A stretch of DNA of 60,931 nucleotides from Pirellulales bacterium. GTDB taxonomy: Bacteria > Planctomycetota > Planctomycetia > Pirellulales > DATAWG01. The stretch is from the NCBI GenBank assembly GCA_035939775.1, contig DASZFO010000350.1, positions 1-60,931 of the forward strand. Direction: 5' to 3'. Below, piece after piece: positions 10,401-18,757 of the stretch. Below the pieces are notes generated by a model, which saw only the letters and a program-made list of their open reading frames with translations, did no database searches and was not told the origin of the DNA. The position numbers were made by a program, and so were the translations under genes. Every line of letters starts with the position of its first letter. Position 1 is the stretch's first letter.

Positions 10401-10591
10401 GTGAGCAGGCCCTCCATCTGCGCCGGATCCATGCCGCCGTAAGGCTGGGCCACGTATATTACCGGTAGATTCAGGCTCGGAAAGATGTCGACCGGCATCC
10501 GCTCGATAGCGAGCGCGCAGCTAAGAGCAATCGCGATCACGGCCACCATGATCGTGATCGGCCGACGAAGAGCAAAGAGAATCAATCCCAT
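7430..10591 (-). CDS. RND efflux permease (AcrB/HAE-like), first copy
   Basis: A 1053-residue, 12-helix proton-driven efflux pump subunit. ATG 10591 is chosen because [24 protein letters not shown] is the usual N-terminal helix; an in-frame GTG at 10696 would add an unconserved tail. Family marks include [24 protein letters not shown], the [10 protein letters not shown] loop and [20 protein letters not shown] in helix 4 (about residue 398). The proton-relay pair is Asp-Glu where AcrB has Asp-Asp. Substrate cannot be told from sequence. It is first in an operon with adaptor, TolC and the M28 protein, and is divergent from the methyltransferase at 10755. Confidence 0.93.
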   Translation of the reverse strand: MGLILFALRRPITIMVAVIAIALSCALAIERMPVDIFPSLNLPVIYVAQPYGGMDPAQMEGLLTNYYEYHFLYIGGIHHVESKNIQGTALMKLYFHPGTDMAQAMAETINYVNRARAFMPPGTVSPFVMRFDTGSVPVGYLVLSSETRGLAEIQDLALFRVRPIFASLPGVSAPPPFGGSARSIVVRLKPDLLRSYRVTPDEVIAALSQGNTISPSGNLHVGDMYPIVPLNSMVRQIDELGNIPVRTGVNPAVYLSQISQIEDSMDIPTGYALANGRRAIYMLVTKRADASTLNVVSAVKAALPKMQAILPDDIHVVFEFDQSPYVTRSMWGLATEGALGAVFTGLMVLIFLRDWRSALIVVLNIPLALAAAVVALWLTGQTINLMTLGGLALAIGILVDEATVEIENIHIQLENTPNVARAVRLGNSQTAIPRFLAMLCILAVFLPSFFMQGAARALFIPLSLAVGFSMLASYVLSSTFVPVLSIWLLRHVKHSDPAFSRASWLDRLRGAYGRLCHRILPRRVVLVAGYLAASVAIIVLVGGRLGTEIFPLVDAGQFRLRLRAKDGTHFSKTEQITLEVLQLVKDKVGAGNVDTTLGYVGTIPSSYPINAVYQWSRGPEEAILLVSLKPGSRVDIERLKEELRDELAKKMPDLRCSFEPADIVNEVMSFGSPTPIDIAVSGPDFAESRKFSQKIYEQLKSIPALRDLQFAQSLDYPTVQVNVDREKAGMSGVTEGDVARSLVAVTSSSRFVLPNYWPDPKTGIGYQVQVEIPQAVTKSEKDLETIPIKTMLDKQLLLRDVADVQPGTMPGQFDRYNMKRQVGITANIVGADLGSVSRQVRNAIAAAGEPPKGSTVEIRGQIPPMQDMFSGLAIGLGLAVVVVFLLLSANFQSFKLALVAVSTAPAVIAGVILMLLVTRTTLNSQSFIGAIMAIGVAMANAILLVTFAEHRRREGASATDAAADGAASRLRAILMTSCAMIAGMIPMALGLGEGGGQTAPLGRAVIGGLAAATVATLLILPSVFALVQSRSPRRSASLDPDDPNSEHYKPAAE

Positions 10592-10754
10592 CGCTGAATC
10601 CGCACCAATGCTTCGCGCGGGTAAGAGTCGGCGGACAAAACCGCTTGTCTTGTGTTCAAAAAGCCACGGATCCCATCGAATACCCTGGTCGTCCACGATG
10701 GAGCTGAATTGGATCGTCTACCATCAACTATACTATCGCGGCTAACATGAACGA

Positions 10755-11330
10755 ATGGTGAAAATTCGCGAGAGCGAAATGCCGGAAGAGCTGGTTTGGG
10801 ACTCGTTCTTCGACGTGGCGGGCGTTTTGGAGCGTCTGCGATTCGGCCGGCCTGCCGGCCCAGTCGTCGAATTCGGCTGCGGCTACGGCACGTTTACGAT
10901 CGAGGCGGCCCGCCGCTGCTCGGGCATTCTGAATACGTTCGACATTGAGCCGGAAATGGTCGCGCTAACCGAGCGGAAGGCGGTTGCCGCGGGGCTGGCG
11001 AACGTCCGGGCCGAAGTGCGGGATTTCATCGCGGCGGGGACTGGATTGCCTGACGCGACGGCCGACTATTGCATGGTGTTCAATATCCTTCACGCGGAGC
11101 GGCCAGTAACTCTTCTCAATGAAGTGCGCCGCGTGCTCGAACCAGGCGGCTTGGTTGGGATTATGCATTGGAACCACGATCCCTCGACGCCGCGCGGCCC
11201 GAGCATGGCGATCCGCCCCAAGCCGGAGGATTGCGCCGAGTGGGCGGTCGTAGCCGGGCTTAGGTCGGTATCCGAATTGATCGACCTTCCGCCGTATCAT
11301 TATGGTTTTGTTTTCGAGCGGGCCGGGTAG
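10755..11330 (+). CDS. class I SAM-dependent methyltransferase
   Basis: A 191-residue protein with SAM-binding motif I (VVEFGCGYGTFTIEAA, about residues 38-53), the acidic residue ending strand 2 (LNTFDIEPEMV), motif II (ADYCMVFNILHAE) and motif III-like LEPGGLVGIMHW. These place it in the UbiE/Methyltransf_11 group, which acts on small molecules or lipids. The substrate cannot be assigned. It is transcribed divergently from the RND operon over about 160 bases. Confidence 0.82.
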   Translation: MVKIRESEMPEELVWDSFFDVAGVLERLRFGRPAGPVVEFGCGYGTFTIEAARRCSGILNTFDIEPEMVALTERKAVAAGLANVRAEVRDFIAAGTGLPDATADYCMVFNILHAERPVTLLNEVRRVLEPGGLVGIMHWNHDPSTPRGPSMAIRPKPEDCAEWAVVAGLRSVSELIDLPPYHYGFVFERAG

Positions 11331-11425
11331 TCAAAACTCCGAACGACAGAAGGCCGACTAGCTCCCAATTGATCTGGCGGCCGCGCAGCCAAAGCAGTAC
11401 GAGTCCGGCCATTTGGCTGTCGATT

Positions 11426-14400
11426 ATGGCAAACGAGAACAGCGGTCAGACGCCGGACAATATGACGACGACGCTCGTCCCGAAACGGCAAGTCCCGACG
11501 CTGACGGTCAATACCCGGGCTCACATCGCGGCGCTGGCGCCAGTTGCGGCGCTCTTGTTCCTATCGGGAATGTGTGCGTTGATCTTTCAGGTCTCTTGGT
11601 CGCGTGAGTTCCGGCTCGTGTTCGGTGGCTCAACCGCCGCGTCGTCCGCGGTATTGGCAGTGTTCATGGGCGGGCTGGGTATCGGCAACGCGGTGTTGGG
11701 ACAATGGGCGGATCGGGCGAGAACCCCGCTGGCGTTGTATGCCGTGCTCGAATTGTCGATCGCCCTGGCAGTTGCCGTGGGCCGTCCGCTCATCGATGCG
11801 CTACACGGCCTTTATATTTCCTTTGGTGGTCAGCTCGCACTGGGCGCTGCGGTGGCCACGGTCGTGCGGCTGGCGATTTCGGTGCTCGTTCTGGGCATCC
11901 CCACGTTTCTGATGGGCGGGACCTTACCAGCAGCGGTCCGAGCCGTGACGCTCGCCGAGGACCAGCAACGCCGCGCCGCAGCACTGCTTTACGGCGTGAA
12001 CACGCTGGGAGCCGTGGTGGGAGCGTTCGGCAGCACGTTCTTCGCACTGGAGTTCTTCGGCACGCGGAAAACGCTTTGGCGGGCGTGTCTAGTAAACACC
12101 TTCACCGCAGTATGCGCCTTCGCACTCTCACGCATCACCTTTCGGCGTGCCAGCGGCGCGCAGCAATCGGACCGTTCTGCCGAACCAGAATCCCGTCGGC
12201 TGCTCGGACGGGAGAGTTACAACTCGCTACGGACCAAAAGGATCGACGAGCCCGCCGGAGGTCGCAATGGCTCCCTTCTCGAGCGGCGACATGGTCCAAT
12301 TCGCAAGGGCCGCCAACATCGGCGCAATGACCAGGCGGCCGGAGGGCAAAACGCGCTCAATGCGGCGCGGGCAAACGAGCACGGCGTGACTGACCAGGCA
12401 CGTCCGGTGCCGTTCCTGACGCAGATCATCTACGTCGTTGCCGGTATAGTGGGCTTCGCGTTCTTCGTTATGGAACTCGTTTGGTACCGCATGCTTGGCC
12501 CGATTCTCGGTGGGACCACCTTCACATTCGGGTTGATCCTCGCCGTGGCATTGATGGGCATCGGGCTGGGCGCGGCGGCCTATGCGATGTTCTGCCGGCG
12601 CGCGCCAGTCTCGCTTTACGCTCTCGCCCTGACTTGCGTCTTGGAGGCATGCTGCATCGCGATTCCCTTCGCCTTGGGTGATCGCTTGGCGGTTCTGGCG
12701 GCTCATTTCCGTGAGGCCAGCACATCGCATTTCTTGGGCGAAGTGGGGGGCTGGGCCGCGATCACATCGAGTGTTGTCCTGCCGGCAGCATTTGTCAGCG
12801 GAGTGCAATTCTCCCTGCTTGTCGGCTTACTGGGTCAAGGCGATAAAGATATCGGAAATCAGATAGGGCTCACGTTTAGTTGGAACACCTTCGGGGCCAT
12901 TTGCGGGAGCCTCGCTGGCGGGTTCAGCTTGCTGCCTCTGCTTTCCGCGCCGGGCGTTTGGCGCTCGGTCGTGGCCCTTTTGGCAGTGCTCGGCGTTTCC
13001 GTCTCCGTCTACGCTTGGCGAATGGCGAGGCGTCGAGTTTGGGCGTTCGCCACCCTGGGAGCCGGGATTGTCGCGGTTGGCATGATCGCTTGTCCTGGCC
13101 CGACTGCCGTGTGGCGGCACGGCGCAGTGGGCGCGGGACGCGGCGTTTGGATGAAAACTCTCGCGGACCCTAACTCCTTGCGCGATTGGGAAAACTCGGT
13201 CCGACGGTCAGTGCTTTGGGAGGCGGATGGGGTCGAATCGAGCGTCGCCATCGTCGCCTCCGACGCCCTGGCCTTCTACGTCAATGGCATGTGCGATGGC
13301 AATGCCATCGCCGACGCGGACACGCAGATCATGTTGGGCCTGATCGGCGCCGCCCTCCATTCTCATCCGCGAACCGCGTTCGTAATCGGCCTGGGAACTG
13401 GAGAGACGGCTGGATGGCTCGCGGAAGTTCCTACGATCGAGCGCGTCGATGTCGTCGAGTTGGAGCCATCGGTCCAAGAGATGGCGCGCCGGTGCCGTGC
13501 GGTGAATCACGACGTCTTGGCAAACCCCAAGGTGCGAATGATCTTCAACGACGCGCGGGAAGTGTTGCTAACGACCGCCGGGCATTACGACCTGATTGTC
13601 TGCGAGCCGTCCAACCCTTACCGCAATGGAATCGCTAATCTGTTCACGCGGGAATTCTATCTTGCAGGCCGCGATCGCCTGAATGAGGGCGGGATGTTCG
13701 CCCAGTGGGTCCAGGCCTATGAGATCGACGACCGCACGATGCGCACTATATTTGCCACCTTCAAGTCCGTATTCTCGCACGTCGAACTCTGGCAAACCAA
13801 AGGCGGCGATTTGGTTTTGTTGGGGTCCAGCCGACGACCGGATTACTCGGTTTCCGAGCTGCGGAGCAAGGTAGCGACTGAACCCTTCGCGTCCGCTCTG
13901 ACCTGCGCGTGGCACACGGCCGATGTCGAGGGGCTGTTCTCTCATTATGTCGGCGGCGAGGCGCTGGTCGACCGTTTCATCGGAGCGGACGTTGCGTCGA
14001 TCAACACCGACGACCACAACGAAATCGAATACGGCTGCGCAAGAAATCTAGGACGCGGCAACTGGGACGCTCCAGGGATCTTGTACCGCAAATCGGTCGA
14101 GATTGGCGACCAGCGGCCGCCAGTCCGCGGCGGCGCCGTCGATTGGCAAGCGGTCGCGCTCGGTCGTCAATGGGATGCGGCGGTCCGCGATGGCAAGAAA
14201 CTCTCCGCAGATGATCTCACCCTGGACGCCGGTGCGTGCGACAAGGTCTTGGAACGGTACGTTGCCAGAGACGTTTGGGGAATGTTGGCCGCATGGGAAG
14301 CCGAACCACAATCCACGCCGTGCCTCATCGAATTGGCCGTCGTTGCCCATCTCTATGCCGAATCAGGGAACAGAAAGGCTGAACCGCTGATCGAACGGCT

Positions 14401-14503
14401 TCGCAGTCAAATGCCTGCCGAAGCGGAATTGCTCGGCGGGATTCTCGCCTGGAGGCAGCAGAAGTTCAGCGAGTCCGGCGAACGGCTGGCGGCGGCCGTC
14501 TAG
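11426..14503 (+). CDS. spermidine-synthase-like membrane fusion protein, ended early by an in-frame TAG
   Basis: A 1025-residue product up to the TAG at 14501. The first ~800 residues are two blocks of membrane helices (LLFLSGMCALIFQVSWSREF; then VGFAFFVMELVWYRMLGPIL), which is the transporter-like half of planctomycete spermidine-synthase fusions. A SAM/aminopropyltransferase-like domain follows (VIGLGTGETAGWLAEV, RVDVVELEPSVQEMARR, YDLIVCEPSNPYRNG). A basic, unconserved linker of about 85 residues separates the helix blocks. ATG 11426 gives the normal N-terminus, but no strong ribosome site is visible. The same frame continues past the TAG for another 125 codons, so the gene is broken or read through. 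Polyamine synthesis is not established for this fusion class. Confidence 0.85.
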   Translation: MANENSGQTPDNMTTTLVPKRQVPTLTVNTRAHIAALAPVAALLFLSGMCALIFQVSWSREFRLVFGGSTAASSAVLAVFMGGLGIGNAVLGQWADRARTPLALYAVLELSIALAVAVGRPLIDALHGLYISFGGQLALGAAVATVVRLAISVLVLGIPTFLMGGTLPAAVRAVTLAEDQQRRAAALLYGVNTLGAVVGAFGSTFFALEFFGTRKTLWRACLVNTFTAVCAFALSRITFRRASGAQQSDRSAEPESRRLLGRESYNSLRTKRIDEPAGGRNGSLLERRHGPIRKGRQHRRNDQAAGGQNALNAARANEHGVTDQARPVPFLTQIIYVVAGIVGFAFFVMELVWYRMLGPILGGTTFTFGLILAVALMGIGLGAAAYAMFCRRAPVSLYALALTCVLEACCIAIPFALGDRLAVLAAHFREASTSHFLGEVGGWAAITSSVVLPAAFVSGVQFSLLVGLLGQGDKDIGNQIGLTFSWNTFGAICGSLAGGFSLLPLLSAPGVWRSVVALLAVLGVSVSVYAWRMARRRVWAFATLGAGIVAVGMIACPGPTAVWRHGAVGAGRGVWMKTLADPNSLRDWENSVRRSVLWEADGVESSVAIVASDALAFYVNGMCDGNAIADADTQIMLGLIGAALHSHPRTAFVIGLGTGETAGWLAEVPTIERVDVVELEPSVQEMARRCRAVNHDVLANPKVRMIFNDAREVLLTTAGHYDLIVCEPSNPYRNGIANLFTREFYLAGRDRLNEGGMFAQWVQAYEIDDRTMRTIFATFKSVFSHVELWQTKGGDLVLLGSSRRPDYSVSELRSKVATEPFASALTCAWHTADVEGLFSHYVGGEALVDRFIGADVASINTDDHNEIEYGCARNLGRGNWDAPGILYRKSVEIGDQRPPVRGGAVDWQAVALGRQWDAAVRDGKKLSADDLTLDAGACDKVLERYVARDVWGMLAAWEAEPQSTPCLIELAVVAHLYAESGNRKAEPLIERLRSQMPAEAELLGGILAWRQQKFSESGERLAAAV

Positions 14504-14881
14504 CGGTTGCACGGCGATCCCTGGGTGCTGGAACACATACTCGCGAAGACTTTCGACGCGGCGAGTGGCGTCGCCAAGGTGGATCCGAGACAGGCGCCAA
14601 AGTTATTGCAGGCGTTCTCAGAACCCTTTTCCGTCGATCGTGCTGGCGAGAATCGGCGCGCCACTGCTTGTGTCATTGCGGAGCAACTTGGCCCTGCCGC
14701 CGTAGCGCGGTTCGTGGAGTCGTTCGAACCACACGTCCCGTGGTCGAAGCGGTTTCTTGCCTATCGTCTGAAGGCGTACGAGGATGCGGGACATCCGCTG
14801 GCCGACGAGGCCCGTCACGACTTTCAGGATTTTGTGCGCTGCGCCGCGATTGCTCCGGCCCCATCTGGATCAGGCCGTTGA
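14504..14881 (+). pseudogene. C-terminal segment of the spermidine-synthase-like gene beyond the in-frame TAG
   Basis: Directly after the TAG the same frame stays open to a TGA at 14879-14881. It reads RLHGDPWVLEHILAKTFDAA and continues as a helical, TPR-like tail. The residues before the TAG (SGERLAAAV) run smoothly into those after it, and no ribosome site precedes the only nearby start codon (TTG 14507). The simplest reading is one gene with a single sense-to-stop change; GAG or CAG would restore it. Confidence 0.7.
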
Positions 14882-14906
14882 TGATCGCCGAAGCGTTCCA
14901 ATAAAT

Positions 14907-14943
14907 GCGGCCGTGCGTTCCGGATGGCGGAATGCACGGCCGC
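14907..14943 (-). terminator. terminator hairpin after the first Cys-rich gene
   Basis: Arms of 16 bases (14907-14922 and 14928-14943) pair with one G-U and enclose a 5-base loop. It lies about 65 bases downstream of the Cys-rich gene stop on the minus strand. The following T tract is weak (ATTTATT). The near-identical stem after the second Cys-rich gene supports a shared origin. Confidence 0.7.
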
Positions 14944-15008
14944 GATTTGTGGCGAATTCGCAGATTGACGGTCGACGGGCGGTGGATGCCGGCCAACGAT
15001 CCGAAGGC

Positions 15009-15635
15009 CTACTTGGAAGTCCTCGGCTCTAAAACTTCATCGGACGCAGAGTAGTAGCCGGCCAGCGCTGATTTGATCGGCCGTGCGGAGGCCGATTTCT
15101 CCGGCGCGGGCGGCGCGGGTGGCATCGGAGCGGCCGGCGCAGGCACCGAGTTGGTCTTTTCAGTGCAACCACAATCGCAGCCACATTTGGGGCAAACCCA
15201 TTCGACCGTGCATTTGCGGACCGGCACTTCGACCGTGTACGGAATCTTCACGAGCTTGTGCACTTCTTTGATGAGGCAATTGCATTTGCCGCTTTCACAG
15301 CCGCAGTTGTCGCAACCGCAATTGTCAGTGCATCCTCCCTTTTCGCAGCAGCCGTCGCCGCACTTTGGGCAGCACGGGAACCGGCCCGGAATGCACAACT
15401 CTTCGCACTTGCAGCAATAATGATACTTGGTCACTTTCTTGGTCGTGCAATAGGAATGGCACACCGGGACGAGGCCCTCGTGGCAACCGCATTTCGGGCA
15501 GCAGCAGCCAGGATCGCAGCAGGCCGGCGCCGCGCATGATGGCTCGGCATTGCAAGTGGCTTCTCCCGCCATCGACAGCCTGGACGCCGCAAGCGCGGCG
15601 ATCGCCAGGGCGGCGGACATAGCAATCGTTTTCAT
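15009..15635 (-). CDS. exported Cys-rich protein with YTV-like segment, copy 1
   Basis: A 208-residue protein with signal peptide (AALAIAALAASRLSMAG) and about 35 cysteines in CC and CxxC patterns: CAAPACCDPGCCCPKCGC, YHYCCKCEELC, FPCCPKCGDGCC. A segment reading IPYTVEVPVRKCTVEWVCPKC resembles the YTV module of planctomycete Cys-rich wall proteins. The C-terminal ~50 residues are Pro/Ala-rich and cysteine-free. The role is inferred to be disulfide-bonded or metal-binding envelope structure. It lies downstream of a porin gene and is a paralogue of 18038-18679 in the same arrangement. Confidence 0.85.
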   Translation of the reverse strand: MKTIAMSAALAIAALAASRLSMAGEATCNAEPSCAAPACCDPGCCCPKCGCHEGLVPVCHSYCTTKKVTKYHYCCKCEELCIPGRFPCCPKCGDGCCEKGGCTDNCGCDNCGCESGKCNCLIKEVHKLVKIPYTVEVPVRKCTVEWVCPKCGCDCGCTEKTNSVPAPAAPMPPAPPAPEKSASARPIKSALAGYYSASDEVLEPRTSK

Positions 15636-15704
15636 ATTTCAATCCTCCGAACGAAGAAGATTAGAGTTGGAAGTTTCCTTACGGTCTGTTCGTCAGGCTT
15701 CCAG

Positions 15705-15755
15705 TCGTAGGTCAGGCATCCCGCCGGACCGTCAGGCTGGAAGCCTGACCTACGA
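15705..15755. repeat. inverted repeat between porin 1 and Cys-rich gene 1
   Basis: Perfect 13-base arms (TCGTAGGTCAGGC at 15705-15717 and its complement at 15743-15755) enclose a second inverted pair related to GTCAGGCTTCCAG, one half of which lies just outside at 15692-15704. The same element type sits at 18708-18738, at the same place in the sister cassette. It could stabilise or attenuate the mRNA between the two genes, or be a dispersed repeat. Confidence 0.8.
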
Positions 15756-15766
15756 TTCGGTCCACC

Positions 15767-17554
15767 TTAGAACTGGAACTGGGCCTCAATCCCAACGCCG
15801 CTCGTCCAGCCCGCGGGAGAGCTGGTCGCGAGGGTGGGGCCGGTCGGCGTGTCGTCGCGTTGGTCGTAAACCCAGTCGAGCATGACGTTGAAGTTGTCGT
15901 TGGCATACCAGTTGAGCGCCAGACTGACGCCGTTCAAGATTCCGCCCTGGATGCGGTTGAGGCCGGTGCCGTCATTGAGATTTACATACGAATATCGAGC
16001 GGCAACTTCCCAGGCGCCGCAGCCGCAGTGAAGGTTGCCATCCTCATCCCGGATCACCCAGGCGTTGCTGTACGGCCCGGCTTTGCCGTAGTAGTAACGG
16101 TCCAGAGCGCCATATCGCCGGTCGTAAGAGCGGTTCTCGCCGGTCAAGGTGTAGGCCACCTGAAGGTAGCCGCCGCTAAAGACGTAGTTTTGAGAGGGAG
16201 TGATCGCCGGATGAAAAAATGGCGCCGTCAACCCTGGGTTAGCTCCGACCGCGCCGTTGAGGAAGTTCCATCCATACTCGGCCTGGAATGAAAATGGCCC
16301 GCGGATCCAAAGATTTTCCAGGCCCAAAAGGAATTCGTCGTGGGCGGTGATCGGGCCGGTGTCGATCAGCCGGTTGCTATCCGCATTCGGTACGGCGGCA
16401 GGGCCGCCGGCGGCCGGGTCGTCATCGCGCAACTCGGGCCGAGCCCGCAATTGAAACACGTGGAATGGGGACGTGGCGTTATTGGTCGTCCCATCGCGAA
16501 AGCCGCCGGAGATACCGAAATGCACCAAATCGCGGCCTTCATTTTCATAGACCGGAAGGGCGGTCAAGCGGGCCTGCACTCCCCCTTGTCCATCTCCGAA
16601 AAACACGCCGCTCGACGACCCGTTATCGGGGCGAAAGGCCACGGCCTGCCAAGAGACGCGCTGGTCGAGGTAATTGTCGCTAAGCTGAATGCCGGTGACG
16701 AAGTTCTGATTGAGTTCGATGGCTTCGGAGTAGGCCGACCGCTCCATGAACGTCATGCAGCGGCTGGAAGACGACATATCTCCTTCCAGCCCGATCGCGT
16801 TCTTGACGTGACCGATGTGGACCGTGCCGACGACGGGAAGGCTCGTGGCGCCGAACCAGAATTCGTCCAGCCCGACCGTGCTGAATTGGTCGTTCTCAAA
16901 GGCGGGAATGATTCGATACTCGCCGTTTCCCCAAAAATTGCCTTCAAAGAACAGGCGGATGCGGCGGAAGTATTCGCCATCCTGAAGGTCACCGATGCCG
17001 CCGAGGGCCGCTCCATTCGCAACGCCTTGGGGGACATGCCCTGGCCTCGCGCCAGGAGCCGCTTTCAGCGCCGGAGATTCATTCCACCAGACGTTGTCAA
17101 ATTGCGTCCAGCCGCCAATGTGCATGTTGAAGTCGTTGTTCGGCGTGGCGAACCAGAGGAACAAGCCGTTTCGGAAATCGGATTTGACGCTGAGGTCGCT
17201 GCCGACCACGTAGGGCTGGTCGGCCGGCTTCGCCGTCTTACCGTCGTCCGGCTTCTTGACGGGGTCGCTGGGAAGCATAAAGCCGGCCTCGGATGTCGAT
17301 GCTTGCTCGGACGGAATTGACTGTGAAGGCGCAGCCTGTTGCAATCGGGCAAGTTGATCCTGCATTTGCCGAATCTGCTGCTGCTGCTGATCGACCAATC
17401 TTCTCAAATCATCGAAGGGGGGCGAATTCAAGTCTTGGGCCTGGACGGTCGTGACCAACGTGCTACACCCGACTAGAACGGCGATTGGAAAGAGCCAACT
17501 GGCCATTGGGGGGTGCGCCGCGACTGCACCGCCGACACGAGATCCTTCTCGCAT
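15767..17554 (-). CDS. OprP/OprO-type outer-membrane porin, cassette copy 1
   Basis: A 595-residue protein with AAGGA before ATG 17554. It has a signal peptide (residues ~15-39), a Gln-rich coiled coil (FDDLRRLVDQQQQQIRQMQDQL) of the type that may anchor or trimerise the barrel, then a ~480-residue beta barrel. Barrel marks are FRRIRLFFEGNFWGNGEYRII, PVVGTVHIGHVKNAIGLEGD, GGYLQVAYTLTGENRSYDRR, AWEVAARYSYVNLND and a C-terminal Phe (EAQFQF). From the family it is probably a trimeric channel; phosphate selectivity is not assured. It forms a two-gene unit with the Cys-rich gene at 15009-15635. Confidence 0.9.
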   Translation of the reverse strand: MREGSRVGGAVAAHPPMASWLFPIAVLVGCSTLVTTVQAQDLNSPPFDDLRRLVDQQQQQIRQMQDQLARLQQAAPSQSIPSEQASTSEAGFMLPSDPVKKPDDGKTAKPADQPYVVGSDLSVKSDFRNGLFLWFATPNNDFNMHIGGWTQFDNVWWNESPALKAAPGARPGHVPQGVANGAALGGIGDLQDGEYFRRIRLFFEGNFWGNGEYRIIPAFENDQFSTVGLDEFWFGATSLPVVGTVHIGHVKNAIGLEGDMSSSSRCMTFMERSAYSEAIELNQNFVTGIQLSDNYLDQRVSWQAVAFRPDNGSSSGVFFGDGQGGVQARLTALPVYENEGRDLVHFGISGGFRDGTTNNATSPFHVFQLRARPELRDDDPAAGGPAAVPNADSNRLIDTGPITAHDEFLLGLENLWIRGPFSFQAEYGWNFLNGAVGANPGLTAPFFHPAITPSQNYVFSGGYLQVAYTLTGENRSYDRRYGALDRYYYGKAGPYSNAWVIRDEDGNLHCGCGAWEVAARYSYVNLNDGTGLNRIQGGILNGVSLALNWYANDNFNVMLDWVYDQRDDTPTGPTLATSSPAGWTSGVGIEAQFQF

Positions 17555-17926
17555 GATTCGTTCCTTCCGTGAGATTGGCCGTTATTGAGACCCAGCCTGA
17601 GCTTGACTTGGCGTCGAACCGACTCTCGTCCATATATCGCTTCGCGACATCGCGAACGAGCATCGCTATCGAATATGTCGGAGGCCACGGAAAATCACTC
17701 GATTAGTATTGTGCAAGCGGTCCACTTAGCGGGTCCGCCGCAGCGCAGCTCCGACACATTATCGATACATTGCGCTTCTTTGACCTGTTCTCCATGAACC
17801 TCCTCGTCGGCAAGCCTTGACACCCCGCTGGGTAATCGTTTCTTTGGCAAGGATTTGCGAAACCTGCAACGGCCAACTCCAGCCGCTTGGTCCATCGCCG
17901 GTAATGTTTGAATCCAACCCCTGCTG

Positions 17927-17970
17927 AAAAAAAATCGGCCGCGCGTTCCGACTAGCGGAACGCACGGCCG
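17927..17970 (-). terminator. rho-independent terminator after the second Cys-rich gene
   Basis: Stem arms 17936-17950 and 17956-17970 (15 bases, one mismatch) enclose loop ACTAG. On the minus strand they are followed by eight Ts (A8 at 17927-17934). It lies about 70 bases past the stop of the Cys-rich gene at 18038 and separates the two tandem cassettes. The stem matches the one at 14907-14943. Confidence 0.9.
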
Positions 17971-18037
17971 CGACTCGTTGTGACATCGCAAATCGATGGC
18001 CGGCGTGGCGGTTGATGCCGGCCAAAGTTCGGACGGC

Positions 18038-18679
18038 CTACTTGGAAACCCTCGATTCCAGAACGTCATCCGACGCCGAATAGTATCCGGCCATCGCCGG
18101 GTTGATCGGCCGTGCGGAGGCCGACTTCTCCGGCGCTGGCGGCGACGGCGGCATCGGGGCGGCCGGCGCCGGCGCCGAGTCGGCCTTCTCAGTGCAACCA
18201 CAGTTGCAGCCGCACTTGGGACAAACCCATTCGATCGTGCATTTGCGGACGGGCACTTCGACGGTGTAAGGAATCTTCACGAGCTTATGCACCTCGCGGA
18301 TGAGGCAGTTGCACTTCCCCTCTTCGCAGCCGCAGGCGCCACGGGCGCCGTTTTCCGTGCAGCCACATCCCGCAGTGCATCCGCCGTTTTCGCAGCATCC
18401 TTCAGCGCATTTCGGGCAACACGGGAACCGGCCCGGAATGCACAGCTCTTCGCATTTGCAGCAATAGTGATACTTGACCACTTTCTTGGTCGTGCAATAC
18501 GGATGGCAGACCGGAATCATCCCCTCGTGGCAGCCGCATTTCGGGCAGCAGCAGCCCGGATCGCAGCAGGCCGGGGCGGCGCACGACGGCTCGGCGCTGC
18601 AAGTGGGTTCGCCCGCTCTCACCAGGCCGATCGCCGCGATCGCGACGAAGGCGGCAACGGTGGTCATAATCGCTTTCAT
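18038..18679 (-). CDS. exported Cys-rich protein with YTV-like segment, copy 2
   Basis: A 213-residue paralogue of the protein at 15009-15635. It has a signal peptide (VAAFVAIAAIGLVRAG), the same Cys core (CAAPACCDPGCCCPKCGC, KYHYCCKCEELC), the same IPYTVEVPVRKC segment and the same C-terminal motif GYYSASDDVLE. Differences cluster in the central Cys loop (GGCTAGCGCTENGARGACGC) and the signal peptide. GGAG lies about 8 bases before the ATG. It closes the second porin cassette and is followed by a strong terminator. Confidence 0.85.
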   Translation of the reverse strand: MKAIMTTVAAFVAIAAIGLVRAGEPTCSAEPSCAAPACCDPGCCCPKCGCHEGMIPVCHPYCTTKKVVKYHYCCKCEELCIPGRFPCCPKCAEGCCENGGCTAGCGCTENGARGACGCEEGKCNCLIREVHKLVKIPYTVEVPVRKCTIEWVCPKCGCNCGCTEKADSAPAPAAPMPPSPPAPEKSASARPINPAMAGYYSASDDVLESRVSK

Positions 18680-18707
18680 ATTTCACTCCGCGGAAGGTTA
18701 AGGTCGG

Positions 18708-18738
18708 TCGTAGGTCAGGCTTCTATCCTGACCTACGA
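18708..18738. repeat. inverted repeat between porin 2 and Cys-rich gene 2
   Basis: Twelve-base perfect arms (18708-18719, TCGTAGGTCAGG, and 18727-18738) with a 7-base loop. It is the counterpart of the element at 15705-15755 in the first cassette. Confidence 0.85.
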
Positions 18739-18757
18739 GGTTATGGGTTGGTCGCCG

